DNA of 64,000 nt, from positions 2,338,008-2,402,007 of the forward strand of contig NZ_VFPD01000001.1 in NCBI RefSeq assembly GCF_006716485.1, given 5' to 3'. Position numbers and translations under genes: made by a program. The notes under the pieces were generated by a model. The model had not been told where the DNA came from, made no database searches, and worked only from the letters and a program-made list of their open reading frames with translations. This DNA comes from Chryseobacterium aquifrigidense. GTDB taxonomy: Bacteria > Bacteroidota > Bacteroidia > Flavobacteriales > Weeksellaceae. This document shows positions 34,261 through 44,600 of this stretch, in pieces (within the stretch, counting starts at the first letter, position 1; the number at the start of each line of letters is the position of its first letter).

Positions 34261-37200
34261 CTAATTTTTAATTAGTTTTCCTTGTAATGAAGTGTCTCCC
34301 GTTTGTACGATAACAATATAAACACCTTGCATCCAGCTGGTAACCTCCACGTCTACCTCTCCGGAAGCCGCTTTCAGTTCCTTACGGAATTTGACATTGC
34401 CCATGGCATCAAAAACCGTAACCTGTTTTGCCAGTAATTTTTCATTGCCCGTATGATACGAGATTTTCACTTTTTCCTTTGCAGGATTTGGGATCATTTT
34501 CAGAGAATAAACTGACGTTGCCACCACACTTCTTCCTGCATTTTTCATACCCATCCAGTTAGGATCTACCGCTTTGGTAGTAAACTTACATGTTTCATTG
34601 GAGAATAAAATCTCATCAGTACCCTGGAAGCCTGAGTTTGGATAGAATGCCAATGGATTAGCGTTCATATCATATATTCCGCCTGCAGGAATCGTGATGA
34701 TAGAAGGAAGATAAATTCCAAATCCATTAAGACTTGAAACAGTAAGACTTATCGGTTGGCTTCCGCCATTGAAGATAACACCATACACGTTATAGTGATC
34801 TCCAACCCATTTCATGTCTTTGATACTTGCCTCCAGTTTACATTCTGTTTCGTATCCGCATTCTTTACCCGGATAGTAATTCATGGTTCCGGAAGTAAAC
34901 TGACATCCCAGGTGATTAATCTGCAACTGATACGTTCCTGCAGCACCAATATATAAAGGATAGATATAATCATTGTTTCCACTCTGGATACTGTTTCCGA
35001 ACAGCTGCCAGTCATGGTGATCAAATACTCCTTTTGGTCCTAAAACATAATTCTTTCTGAGACATTCGTCATAACATCCTGTTGGGAATACCCACATCAG
35101 GCTTTCAAGACTTAAAGGTACCTGTACGTTACCTACAACTTTACATCCGCTTGGCGCTGTGTAAATAACCTGATAAGCACCACCTTCGTATACTGTGATA
35201 GACTGACCTGTCATTCCGTTGCTCCAGTTGTACACTCCTGCAGACGGCCCGGATGCTGTTAACACAACACGATAAGGCTGACAGCTTGCCATATTATAAG
35301 TTACCGAAACTGGTGCCGGTGGGCTATTGACAGTAACGGTAAAGCTTTTACTGCTTGTACATCCTGATGTACCCGGAGTTCTTACTTCCAGCGTATACAC
35401 ATAAGTACCTGCGGTCAGTGGTCCTGTGCTAAGGGCAATCGGATAAGGAGCAGAAGCCCATGGTACAATTACCGAATTTCCTTTTTTCCATTGATATTCC
35501 AATGTATTATCTGTTACAATACCGGTAAGTACTGCCGAAGATCCTTCACAGATGTTAGCTGTTCCCGCTATATTAACATAAGGAGGGTTTTTAAGCGTTA
35601 CAGGTATTGCTTTAGTACTCATAATACTTGTTCTGCATCCGTCTGATGATACCAGCACCGGCCAGTAGTTACCAGATTGTGTCGGGGTGAATACCGGAGA
35701 GTTTGGTGCTCCAAGTACAGCCTGAGAACCATTCATCCAGATATACTGGGAAGGAGATCCAAGCGTACTGGTAAATACGATATTAGGAGCACTTCCTATA
35801 CAAGCTACCAGAGCAGGAGGCGCCATATCACCATCCAGAGTCGCTTCTTTCACATTAACACCAATTACAGCAGAAGTATATTCACATCCCATTGGAGTTT
35901 TAATTTTCAGCTGAATTGTTTTTGTTCCTGCAGTGTTATAAGTTATTGTAGCATCTGGTCCTGTCGTAATATAGGAAGTACCGTCAAAGATCCAGGTATA
36001 TGTATTTCCTGAAACATAGTTTATTGGACTAAACGTAATAGGCGAACGTGCACATAACCAGGCAGGAACCAGGAAGCTGGTATCAGGAACCGGAGCTAAT
36101 GTAATAGTCTGCGTAGTGGTACATGTTGGTTTCCCCGGTGAAGATACCGTCATGGTAAAGGTATATGTACCTGGCGCAAGATTATAAGTAGCCGATTGTC
36201 CTGTTTGAGTAGGCTGTCCCGGCGAAGTAAATGTATAGGTAATAGCCGCCGGATTGATTTCAAATATGGTAGAGGTATTGAAAAGCGTTACACTGTAACC
36301 GTTTCCGCTGCACACCGTACTGATATTGAATTTAGGCTCATAATTCTTTCTCACTTCTACTCCTTTGCTGTACCAGCATGAACCATATCTAAGACGTACA
36401 AAAACAATATGTGCGCCTGCAAGATTAGTCTGATATACCGGTGAAGCCGTTCCCTGACCGGAAACTAAGGTAAGTACAGTATCAGATAACCATTGGATCT
36501 CATCCGGAGTTCCATTGTACGTTAAGCCTGAAACAGTAATTGTGTTACAAGCAGACCATGCCGGAACGAAGTTAATCTGAGGATTCGCTGTACAACTTCC
36601 ACTGCTCGGACAAGACTGAGTAACATTAATGTTCTGTGAAGAAACCACACAACCGTTAATATCTACAGCCTGTACTCTGTAAGTTCCAAAAGCACCTGCT
36701 CCTGAGATGGTATATGAGTTTGTAGTTGCTCCTGGTATGATACTATTATTTTTATACCATTGCCAAGACAGGATATTTGTAAGCCCTGTAGAACTGTTGG
36801 CCGTAATAGTATACGGTGTCATCGTGGCAGGGTCACAAACGGCAATATTATATACCGGAGAAATCGTAATAATAGTTTCAGGATATACAATAAAGTTAGC
36901 ACTTGCGGTAGGCTTATAATTACATCCATTAGTACCTGTATAAGTTACGGTAACGGTCTGGGAAACATTGTTCCCTGAATTATTCTGGATATACCCGTTA
37001 TTTGGGAAGCTGTAAACCCCAGACGGATTAAACGCTGTAGTAAACGTTCCGCCAACAAAGGTGAAAGTTACGCTTGTTGCAGAAGTAATTGTTCCCTGAT
37101 TCACTGTAAAAGTAAGATTTGATCCCAAACAGATTCCACCAACATTGGTAAAGCTTACTACCGGAAGTTTTATTAAAGATACCGGCATAGTAATGATTTT

Positions 37201-39129
37201 CGTCACTCCACATTTTACGATTTTCAGCATCAGATCAGTAGTATCTGTTGAAGAAATCTCGTTGAAGTTTACCGTAATATTAGCTGTACCCTGTCCTCCC
37301 ACTACACTTCCGAAATTGGAACTTGCAAACGACCATTCCATAAAATCCGGAACAATACCATTCAGATTAGCACTGAATGTTTGAGTACTGCTCGGGCAGA
37401 AAGGCCCTGAATTAGCATTAATAACAATAGTATTAAGGTCTAATTTCGTTACATTAAACGATTTTGGAGCTGAAAGACATGCTGCACTGCTGATCGATTT
37501 GTTCTGTGCAGACACGGTATATGATGTTGCACCTGCATTAAATATCACCGTAACAGATTGTCCTGCATTACTTCCCTGAATCGTTCCGTTGGTAACACTC
37601 CAAACCGGCACCATTCCAGGATCTACTGAACTGATGGTATACACATACGGTTTTCCAGGACATACTTTTGTTTCTCCGGAAATTGTTCCGTTAGGTGCCT
37701 GTGGAATTGGTAATACCTTAATAATTCTTCCATTACTTTCACAACCTCCACCTTGCTTGGTAGCCGTCACGGTATACGTTCCTGCTGTTGCAAAGTTGTA
37801 GTTGAATATTCCTGTCATAGGTGGAGAAGTATAAGTAGATGTCCCCGTTGTCACTTTCCAGATCACCGGTACATTAGGAACCGCTGTAAACCCCTGGCTT
37901 GTTCCCGCGCAGATTTCATCCACACCGCCACTTACCAGCACAGGTGCCTCTACTACAATATCTATAGAAGCCTGTCCTTCACATCCCAGTAAAGTATTAA
38001 AATAATTTGCTGTAAGATGATAAGTACCTGGCTGATTTGCAGAGAAAACAATTTCATTTCTCTGTTGAGTATTCGTCAGGAGACCTCCCGCAGGACCTGA
38101 AACATTCCAGTTAACTTTAGTTGTAGGCCACTGAGGAATTGTATAGGTATACTGTCTTCCAGTACATATCACTGCCTGTCCTTTGATTTTTGCATTTTTT
38201 AAAACTACAGGAATTTTAATGGTTGTCCACTCAGGACAAGCACATTCTGACATATACATTACATATCCAAAGCCGTCAAGCGGATCAACCTGATCCCAGA
38301 CAACTTCGATTTCGTTACCGTTATTATTGACAATTGATCCTCCAATAACTTTCCATTGTCCTTTGTTGCATCCATCCTGTACGTTATATTTTTCAGTACT
38401 GCCTTCACATACTACGGAAGCACAGTTGATCTGTACAGGATCTGCTTTTAAGACTTTGATTTGTCTTTTAATTTTATCCTGGCAGCCACACTTGTTGGTT
38501 ACCGTAAGAGTGATTGTATAATTTCCGGGATTGGCATACAGATGGGAAGGCTCAAAAGCGGTGGAAGTAGTACCATCACCAAAGTCCCAGAAATAATTAA
38601 TGATATCCGACCCGCCGTTCTGTTCAGAAAGGTTATCAAAATAGATCGTTGTATTTCTACATACAGTATCACTCAGATTTAACATTTCAAATTTAGCAAT
38701 CGGCCTGTTGATCTTTTCAATACAGATCGTCTGGGTTTCTACCGTTCCATCGTTGTAGGTGATGACAGCCTGTAAAGATCCGTTACCTGCCGCTCCCCAA
38801 CTTACATTGGCTACGGTATTCGCGGGTCCGGAAATAGCTGCCGTACCTCCTGAAACCGTCCATTGTACATTGGAAACATTCGGTCCCTGAATCTCATACT
38901 TTACAGTTGACTGCTCACAGACACGGAGACATTGGGATGAATTGATGTAGGAATAGGCGATTCCGTTGTCAGGGATCTGACCATCTTTTTCGCCACGGAA
39001 TTCCTGGCATCCGACCTGAGCGGTCCATGTAATTCGAGCTTGTGCTTGCAGTACCCAGGGTACCAAAAGCCAACATAGCAGGAGCCATCTGAAGATGTGC
39101 TGCCTACCAAAATAGGTGTTGTTTTTCAT
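34261..39129 (-). CDS. Giant type IX-secreted protein with PKD and Ig-like repeats
   Basis: This 1622-aa surface or secreted protein has a signal peptide ending LQAQA. A PKD domain is clear near residue 175-230 (YFWDFGDGTTSTAFEPSHLY, then PGNYTITLTVTN). The rest is a long series of Ig/PKD-like beta-sandwich modules, visible as repeated phrases like GTYTVTATK, AGTYVYTLEVRTPG and CSG/CPG cysteine pairs. The last 80 residues are a type A sorting domain (MIPNPAKEKVKISYH, VTVFDAMGNVKFRKEL, ending LQGKLIKN). This architecture is common among gliding or adhesion proteins of Flavobacteriia, but no ligand-binding module is identifiable. The reading frame is uninterrupted over 4.9 kb. Confidence 0.85.
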   Translation of the reverse strand: MKNNTYFGRQHIFRWLLLCWLLVPWVLQAQARITWTAQVGCQEFRGEKDGQIPDNGIAYSYINSSQCLRVCEQSTVKYEIQGPNVSNVQWTVSGGTAAISGPANTVANVSWGAAGNGSLQAVITYNDGTVETQTICIEKINRPIAKFEMLNLSDTVCRNTTIYFDNLSEQNGGSDIINYFWDFGDGTTSTAFEPSHLYANPGNYTITLTVTNKCGCQDKIKRQIKVLKADPVQINCASVVCEGSTEKYNVQDGCNKGQWKVIGGSIVNNNGNEIEVVWDQVDPLDGFGYVMYMSECACPEWTTIKIPVVLKNAKIKGQAVICTGRQYTYTIPQWPTTKVNWNVSGPAGGLLTNTQQRNEIVFSANQPGTYHLTANYFNTLLGCEGQASIDIVVEAPVLVSGGVDEICAGTSQGFTAVPNVPVIWKVTTGTSTYTSPPMTGIFNYNFATAGTYTVTATKQGGGCESNGRIIKVLPIPQAPNGTISGETKVCPGKPYVYTISSVDPGMVPVWSVTNGTIQGSNAGQSVTVIFNAGATSYTVSAQNKSISSAACLSAPKSFNVTKLDLNTIVINANSGPFCPSSTQTFSANLNGIVPDFMEWSFASSNFGSVVGGQGTANITVNFNEISSTDTTDLMLKIVKCGVTKIITMPVSLIKLPVVSFTNVGGICLGSNLTFTVNQGTITSATSVTFTFVGGTFTTAFNPSGVYSFPNNGYIQNNSGNNVSQTVTVTYTGTNGCNYKPTASANFIVYPETIITISPVYNIAVCDPATMTPYTITANSSTGLTNILSWQWYKNNSIIPGATTNSYTISGAGAFGTYRVQAVDINGCVVSSQNINVTQSCPSSGSCTANPQINFVPAWSACNTITVSGLTYNGTPDEIQWLSDTVLTLVSGQGTASPVYQTNLAGAHIVFVRLRYGSCWYSKGVEVRKNYEPKFNISTVCSGNGYSVTLFNTSTIFEINPAAITYTFTSPGQPTQTGQSATYNLAPGTYTFTMTVSSPGKPTCTTTQTITLAPVPDTSFLVPAWLCARSPITFSPINYVSGNTYTWIFDGTSYITTGPDATITYNTAGTKTIQLKIKTPMGCEYTSAVIGVNVKEATLDGDMAPPALVACIGSAPNIVFTSTLGSPSQYIWMNGSQAVLGAPNSPVFTPTQSGNYWPVLVSSDGCRTSIMSTKAIPVTLKNPPYVNIAGTANICEGSSAVLTGIVTDNTLEYQWKKGNSVIVPWASAPYPIALSTGPLTAGTYVYTLEVRTPGTSGCTSSKSFTVTVNSPPAPVSVTYNMASCQPYRVVLTASGPSAGVYNWSNGMTGQSITVYEGGAYQVIYTAPSGCKVVGNVQVPLSLESLMWVFPTGCYDECLRKNYVLGPKGVFDHHDWQLFGNSIQSGNNDYIYPLYIGAAGTYQLQINHLGCQFTSGTMNYYPGKECGYETECKLEASIKDMKWVGDHYNVYGVIFNGGSQPISLTVSSLNGFGIYLPSIITIPAGGIYDMNANPLAFYPNSGFQGTDEILFSNETCKFTTKAVDPNWMGMKNAGRSVVATSVYSLKMIPNPAKEKVKISYHTGNEKLLAKQVTVFDAMGNVKFRKELKAASGEVDVEVTSWMQGVYIVIVQTGDTSLQGKLIKN

Positions 39130-39613
39130 AGTTATTAAAAAAGTGTTATTAATTTTTTGTCAAATTAATAAAAATAATAATACAAAAATCATTTAATCGT
39201 GAAAAAATAACATTATTTCACACCTGAATTCCAACAATATAGACAAATTCATGCTTATATGTTATTTCACTATCCCATTACTTATTTAAGAAACCTATGT
39301 CTATCGCTAAATTTTGGCGTAACAAGCTAATTTCAGCCAAATAAAATGCTGAATTTTCAATTAATAAATCCCGAAATCAATAACCTAAATCACATTTAGT
39401 TTATTTTTTACTAAATAATTTAAATTTGTATTAAAATTAATCATAATTAAAACTGATAAAACAACAAGCTTTTTTATCCATTTCTTATTTTAAAAAAAAT
39501 CCTATGTATTTCAACAATTCAATCTTCCCCCCGGGAACATTGTCTACTCAGACCTGTATCGATATCCACCGGGAATATCATGAGAATTGCCGACAAGACT
39601 AAAATACTTTATC
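39130..39613. other. Intergenic region between divergent genes
   Basis: This is AT-rich, with the upstream region of the T9SS gene on the left. I see no RNA gene or repeat. A TAAATTTG box occurs at 39421-39428 on the plus strand but is far from any start codon. Confidence 0.45.
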
Positions 39614-39649
39614 TTTGTTTTTCAAGGCTTATCATAAACATTATATTTG
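39614..39649 (+). promoter_or_regulatory. Promoter of the glutaminase gene
   Basis: TTTG (39614-39617) and TATATTTG (39642-39649) match the Bacteroidetes -33/-7 elements, although the 24-nt spacing is slightly long. The chosen start codon is 12 nt further on. Confidence 0.5.
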
Positions 39650-39661
39650 AACATCTTCTAT

Positions 39662-40675
39662 ATGAAAAACAACCGCTTTTTATTTTCTGCCAAAGGAATC
39701 TGTACCGCAGCTTTTCTTTCTTTAAACACAATCGTTTATGCACAGAAGGCAGCAGATATTTCAACCCTTTCAGAAAAAACTTTAAATACCATTCTGGAAA
39801 AAAACAGAGCTTATTACACTCAGGGAAAAGTAGCCGATTACATTCCTGAACTGGGAAAAATGGATGCTAAGGCAATAGCTTTTTCAGTGGTTGACAACAA
39901 TGGAAAAGTATTCAATACAGGTGATGTAAGTAAAAAATTTACCATGCAAAGCATTTCCAAAATCATATCATTAATGGTAGCGGTAAGCGAAAAAGGAGAA
40001 ACTCACATTTTCGACAAAATGGGGTATTTCGGATCAGACAAACCTTTCAACCACTTTTCAAACCTTGAAACTACCGGAAAGCCACTGAATCCAATGATGA
40101 ATGCAGGAGCAATTCTTACCACATCGCTCATCTCCGGAGACGGCGAAAAACCGTTCCTTAAAATACTGGATATGGTAAGATATATTACCAAAAATTCTTC
40201 AATTGACTATAATAAATCAGTGTATGAATCCGAAAAATCAACAGGACACCGCAACCGTGGTATGTTTTACATTATGAAAAACAGCGGACTGATTTCAGGA
40301 ACTGAAGACCAACTAGACAACTATTTCAAGCAATGCTCTATTGAAATTACAGCCGAAGACCTTGCAAAAATAGGATACTTCTTTGCCAACCACTGCGTAA
40401 GATTTGACGGCGATACCACTTATAAAAACGCAGACATGGCCAAATTAGTAGAATCACAGATGCTGACTGCCGGAATGTATGAGTTCAGCGGTGAATATTC
40501 CAGAACCGTTGGTCTGCCGAGCAAATCCGGTGTTGGTGGCGGAATTACAGTAAGCGTTCCGGGGAAAATAGGAATCGGGGTATTCAGTCCTGCTTTAGAT
40601 CAACATGGTAATTCTCTGGCTGGGTATCATATGATCTTGGATCTGGCAAAACAATATGGATTAAGTATTTTTTAA
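39662..40675 (+). CDS. glsA: Exported glutaminase A
   Basis: This enzyme hydrolyses glutamine to glutamate and ammonia. The ATG at 39662 is chosen; a TTG at 39647 lies inside the promoter box. The 337-aa product starts with a signal peptide ending IVYAQ, which is unusual because best-known GlsA enzymes are cytoplasmic. Catalytic Ser97 and Lys100 are in the S-x-x-K motif MQSISK of the serine beta-lactamase-like fold. Other family landmarks follow: NPMMNAGAI near residue 140, ESEKSTGHRNRGM near 195, GVGGGI near 290 and the C-terminal FSPALDQHGNSLAG. It has its own promoter and terminator. A periplasmic role in nitrogen scavenging is inferred. Confidence 0.9.
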   Translation: MKNNRFLFSAKGICTAAFLSLNTIVYAQKAADISTLSEKTLNTILEKNRAYYTQGKVADYIPELGKMDAKAIAFSVVDNNGKVFNTGDVSKKFTMQSISKIISLMVAVSEKGETHIFDKMGYFGSDKPFNHFSNLETTGKPLNPMMNAGAILTTSLISGDGEKPFLKILDMVRYITKNSSIDYNKSVYESEKSTGHRNRGMFYIMKNSGLISGTEDQLDNYFKQCSIEITAEDLAKIGYFFANHCVRFDGDTTYKNADMAKLVESQMLTAGMYEFSGEYSRTVGLPSKSGVGGGITVSVPGKIGIGVFSPALDQHGNSLAGYHMILDLAKQYGLSIF

Positions 40676-40794
40676 CTTTTAAAAGAACGAATCCTCCATC
40701 GTAATTCTTTCTTCAACGGGAAGAAATTTCACTACTTCTACACAGCATACAAATAGCTTATCAGTCAAAAAAAAATATAGCAATCAACACCTAC

Positions 40795-40830
40795 AAAACA
40801 GTAAGTACATCAGACACTTACTGTTTTTTT
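40795..40830 (+). terminator. Terminator of the glutaminase gene
   Basis: A perfect 12-bp stem AAAACAGTAAGT / ACTTACTGTTTT (40795-40806, 40816-40827) with a 9-nt loop is followed by more T. Confidence 0.85.
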
Positions 40831-41061
40831 TATGAATTTCGGAAAGATATATTAATTATTCTTAAAATTACGTATCTGTTTATTTATCAAAAAGATATAA
40901 AAAATTCATAAATAATTCAAATTAAATCACAATATATTGATTAATTTTAATTATCTTCGTCTTATCATTTTATCAGATTGATAAAGGAGATTCTTACACT
41001 TTTGTACCATATTCACTCTATATTATCTTTTTGTAATATTACTCAAAACAAATCTCTTGTT

Positions 41062-41094
41062 TTTGAAATATTTTATTTTTTATTCCTATATTTG
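41062..41094 (+). promoter_or_regulatory. Promoter of the polyketide/lipid operon
   Basis: TTTG (41062-41065) is 21 nt from TATATTTG (41087-41094), a good Bacteroidetes promoter. Transcription would start near 41101, leaving a leader of about 500 nt before the first synthase gene. Confidence 0.6.
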
Positions 41095-41104
41095 CTTAAC
41101 ATTT

Positions 41105-41132
41105 TTTTAACTATAAATATTTATAGTTAAAA
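41105..41132. repeat. 28-bp perfect palindrome just past the promoter
   Basis: Each half is TTTTAACTATAAAT or its complement, with no spacer. It lies a few bases after the expected transcription start. It could be an operator for a dimeric repressor or a 5' mRNA hairpin; G+C is very low, so an RNA stem would be weak. Confidence 0.6.
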
Positions 41133-41284
41133 TTACTAAGATTGTATCGTCACGTTTCTAAGAATAATGGAACAATAAATATACTTTAATAAAATTTGAA
41201 TAATTAATCTTTTTGTATTAAAAAATAGTTATCAAATTTCGTTTATGATTAAAGATATATTTAAGTTTTATTATTTTTATTCCA

Positions 41285-41335
41285 TCATAACAAAATATCA
41301 CTGCTAATCCCATTGATATTGATGTTTTGTTATGA
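41285..41335. repeat. 11-bp inverted repeat upstream of the leader ORF
   Basis: TCATAACAAAA (41285-41295) and TTTTGTTATGA (41325-41335) are perfect inverted arms with a 29-nt loop. TTGTTATGA recurs at 41563-41571, again about 40 nt before a start codon. Confidence 0.5.
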
Positions 41336-41368
41336 AATATCATTAACTATCCCAATACCGTAAATGCT

Positions 41369-41527
41369 ATGAAAAACTTGACCAAAATCAGGCTGATGCC
41401 TTTTGAAAAGACGGACTCCGATCTTACATCATACTATCTGTTTCCAACTAATAGATTATTGAATAATTACTATAAAACGAATCCATTCGTTAACGATATA
41501 ACAAAAACCAATTTTATTACATCATAA
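41369..41527 (+). CDS. 52-aa leader ORF resembling the N-terminus of the first synthase
   Basis: ATG at 41369 to TAA at 41527 encodes MKNLTKIRLMPFEKTDSDL at its start, which aligns with MKKLTIIGLTPFEKPDVNL of the synthase starting at 41608. The remaining 33 residues (Asn/Tyr-rich, with NRLLNNYYKTNPFVND) do not align. The upstream bases are also similar (TTGTTATGA about 40 nt before each ATG). It is either a translated leader peptide with a regulatory role or the remnant of a partial duplication of the gene start. No RiPP-modifying enzyme is nearby, so a peptide-product role is not supported. Confidence 0.5.
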   Translation: MKNLTKIRLMPFEKTDSDLTSYYLFPTNRLLNNYYKTNPFVNDITKTNFITS

Positions 41528-41607
41528 TGATAAGCAATTGCCTTATTATCGGGCAAAGCAAGTTGTTATGACACTCTGTTATCATTCAACCATTCAATTA
41601 ACACGCC

Positions 41608-44600
41608 ATGAAAAAATTAACCATTATTGGACTGACGCCTTTTGAAAAGCCGGACGTTAACCTTATATCCCGACTGCATCAGGCAGGCGCACTACCCGTA
41701 TTAAGTTTAGGAAATGAGCTAACGAAAGCCCAGGAAGCGTTACAACAACTTGATCAGATAGACGTACCATCGTATGGTATTTATTTTTCTAATGACAATT
41801 TCACCACTCTTCAAATTCCGGAAAAAGTAAGATTTGCGATCCTTCCGTTTGGAATGCCTAAGCCCCATAACGTACCTGTTATTTATCAGGTAACCAGTTT
41901 GGAAGAGGCCAGACAGGCTGAACAATCGGGAGCGCAGGGAATTATTATCAAAGGAAATGAAGCCGGTGGATTAGTAGGCTATGAATCCACGTTTGTATTA
42001 TTCCAGCGTGTGATCAAAGAAATTCAGAACATTCCGGTGTGGGTACAGGGAGGAATAGGTCTCCATACTGCAGCGGCATCTAAAGCATTGGGAGCAACAG
42101 GAGTTGTACTGGACAGCCAGTTGGCTCTGTTCCCGGAAAGTTCGGTCCCTCAGGATCTGAAAGAAGTCTGCTCAAAACTGAATGGTACAGAAACTAAAGT
42201 GATTGCTAACCATCGTGTATTGGTAAGACCCAACTCTCCTGCTTTACCTGAAAATGTAACAGCAGAAGACCTTAAACAATATTTTGCAGGTTTCGACCTT
42301 AGCACATGTTATATCCCTATGGGACAAGACATTTCGCTGGCAACAGACCTGTATGAAGATTTCAAAACTCTGAAAAAACTGATTTTCGGTTTCAAAGAAG
42401 CTATGTATGGCCACCTGAAGCAGGCAAAAGCACTTAAAGTAATTGATAAAAACAACTCTTTAGCTCAGGAGTTAGGGTTGAGTTACCCTATTGCTCAAGG
42501 TCCAATGACCCGCGTGAGTGATGTACCTTCATTTGCCAATGCGGTAGCAGATGCCGGAGCCTTACCTTTTGTTGCCTTATCCTTATTGAAAGGAGAATCT
42601 GCAAAATCACTGGTAATGGACACCAAAAAGCTGGCTGGTGAAAAAACATGGGGAGTAGGAATTTTAGGATTTGCTCCACAGGAATTAAGAGATGAACAAA
42701 CCTCATATATATTAGAAGCAAAGCCACCGGTAGTTTTGATAGCCGGAGGAAGACCAGCTCAGGCTAAAGTATTTGAAAAAGCCGGAATAAAATCATTCCT
42801 GCATGTTCCTTCCCCTGCCCTTCTGGATATTTTTCTGAAAGAGGGAGCGAAAAACTTCATTTTTGAAGGACGTGAATGCGGAGGCCATGTAGGACCTTTG
42901 TCCAGCACTGTTCTTTGGGAAAAACAGATTGAACGTATATTAAAAGAAGATCATCCTGAAAACATCAGTGTTTTTTTTGCAGGCGGAATTCATAACGCAT
43001 TTTCAACGGCGTTTGTATCCATTATGGCTGCACCATTAGCTGCAAGGGGAGTGAAAATCGGGGTATTGATGGGTACAGCTTATCTGTATACTCATGAAGC
43101 TGTACAAACGGGAGCTATTCAGGAAGAATTTCAGGCGCAGGCTATGCAGGCGAAAGATACAGTTTTACTGGAAACAGCGCCAGGACATGAAACCCGCTGT
43201 TTAAATACAGCATTCGCCAACCATTTCAATACAGAAAAAGCAAAGCTTCTTGCTGCAGGAATGGATAAAAAACAGGTGTGGGAACAACTTGAAAAATTAA
43301 ATGTAGGCCGTTTACGTATCGCGGCTAAAGGGATAGAACGTCAGGGTGATAAATTGGTCAATATTCCTAAAGATGATCAACTGGATTTAGGAATGTATAT
43401 GATAGGACAGGTTGCTACGATGCAGAATCGTGTGATCTCATTATCAGCACTTCACCAAAGTGTTGTAGACAACTACGAGCATATTCAGGATGCAGCGTTA
43501 CCGGAAGAACCGGTTTCTACAGAAAAGCCATTGGATATTGCTATCGTAGGAATGGAATGTATTTTCCCGGGAGCTAAAAACCTGGATGAATACTGGAGAA
43601 ATATCATTTTAGGAAAAGACAGCGTTACCGAAGTACCGGACGAAAGATGGAATAAAGACCTTTATTATAAACCAGATTCCAACGAATCTGATGTCTCCCA
43701 TTCCAAATGGGGAGGATTTATTCCTAAAATTGATTTCGATCCATTGGCATTCGGAATTCCGCCACAATCACTTGCTGCCATTGAACCTACACAGCTATTA
43801 ACTTTATTGGTTGCCAAGCGTGCAATGGAAGATGCGGGATATGGTGAAAAACATATCAACAGAGAAAACATTTCTGTCATTATAGGTGCTGAAGGAGGTA
43901 ATGACCTTGCCAACAGCTATAGTTTCAGAGGATATTATAAGCAGGTTTTCGGAGAACTTCATGAAGAAGTAAAAGAAGCCTTCCCACATACCACAGAAGA
44001 CTCATTTCCGGGAATTCTTGCCAACGTGATCGCAGGTAGGATTACGAACCGACTGGATCTTGGCGGCAGAAACTTTACCGTAGATGCAGCTTGCGCTTCG
44101 TCATTAGCCGCTATTGATCTGGCTTGTCAGGAACTTGTATTAGGAAAATCTGATATGGTTCTTGCAGGAGGAGCAGATTTACACAACGGAATCAATGATT
44201 ACCTGATGTTCTCCAGTACTCACGCCCTTTCCAGAAAAGGAAGATGTGCTACTTTTGATAGTGAGGCAGACGGCATCGCCCTTGGAGAAGGTATTGCGAT
44301 CCTTGTTTTAAAAAGATATGAGGACGCTGTACGTGATGGTGACCGTATTTATTCCGTAATCAAAGGAGTTGGCGGATCCAGTGACGGTAAAGCACTGGGA
44401 TTGACTGCTCCAAGACAGATAGGCCAGGTAAGAGCATTAGAACGTGCTTATTCCCAGGCTGGTATCAGTGCTGCTTCTGTAGGTTTAGTAGAAGCTCACG
44501 GTACAGGAACTGTAGTAGGTGACAAAACCGAACTAAGTGCATTGACTAATTTATTCAGCCGTTCTGGGGCATTGCCTGGGCAGACTCATTTAGGTTCTGT

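Noticed and set aside
35677..36012. 111-codon plus-strand frame within the giant T9SS gene
   Set aside because: The Arg/Ser/Tyr-rich product is typical of antisense reading of a Thr/Val/Gly-rich beta protein.
34261..39129. CRISPR-like or tandem DNA repeats in the 1622-aa gene
   Set aside because: The similarity is between beta-sandwich modules at protein level; no regularly spaced identical DNA repeats are visible here or elsewhere in the window.
39580..39849. 89-codon frame overlapping the glutaminase start
   Set aside because: It covers the promoter and signal-peptide region of glsA in another frame and has no family features.
41369..41527. RiPP precursor peptide
   Set aside because: The N-terminus is explained by similarity to the synthase start, and no radical SAM, ATP-grasp or lanthionine enzyme is nearby.
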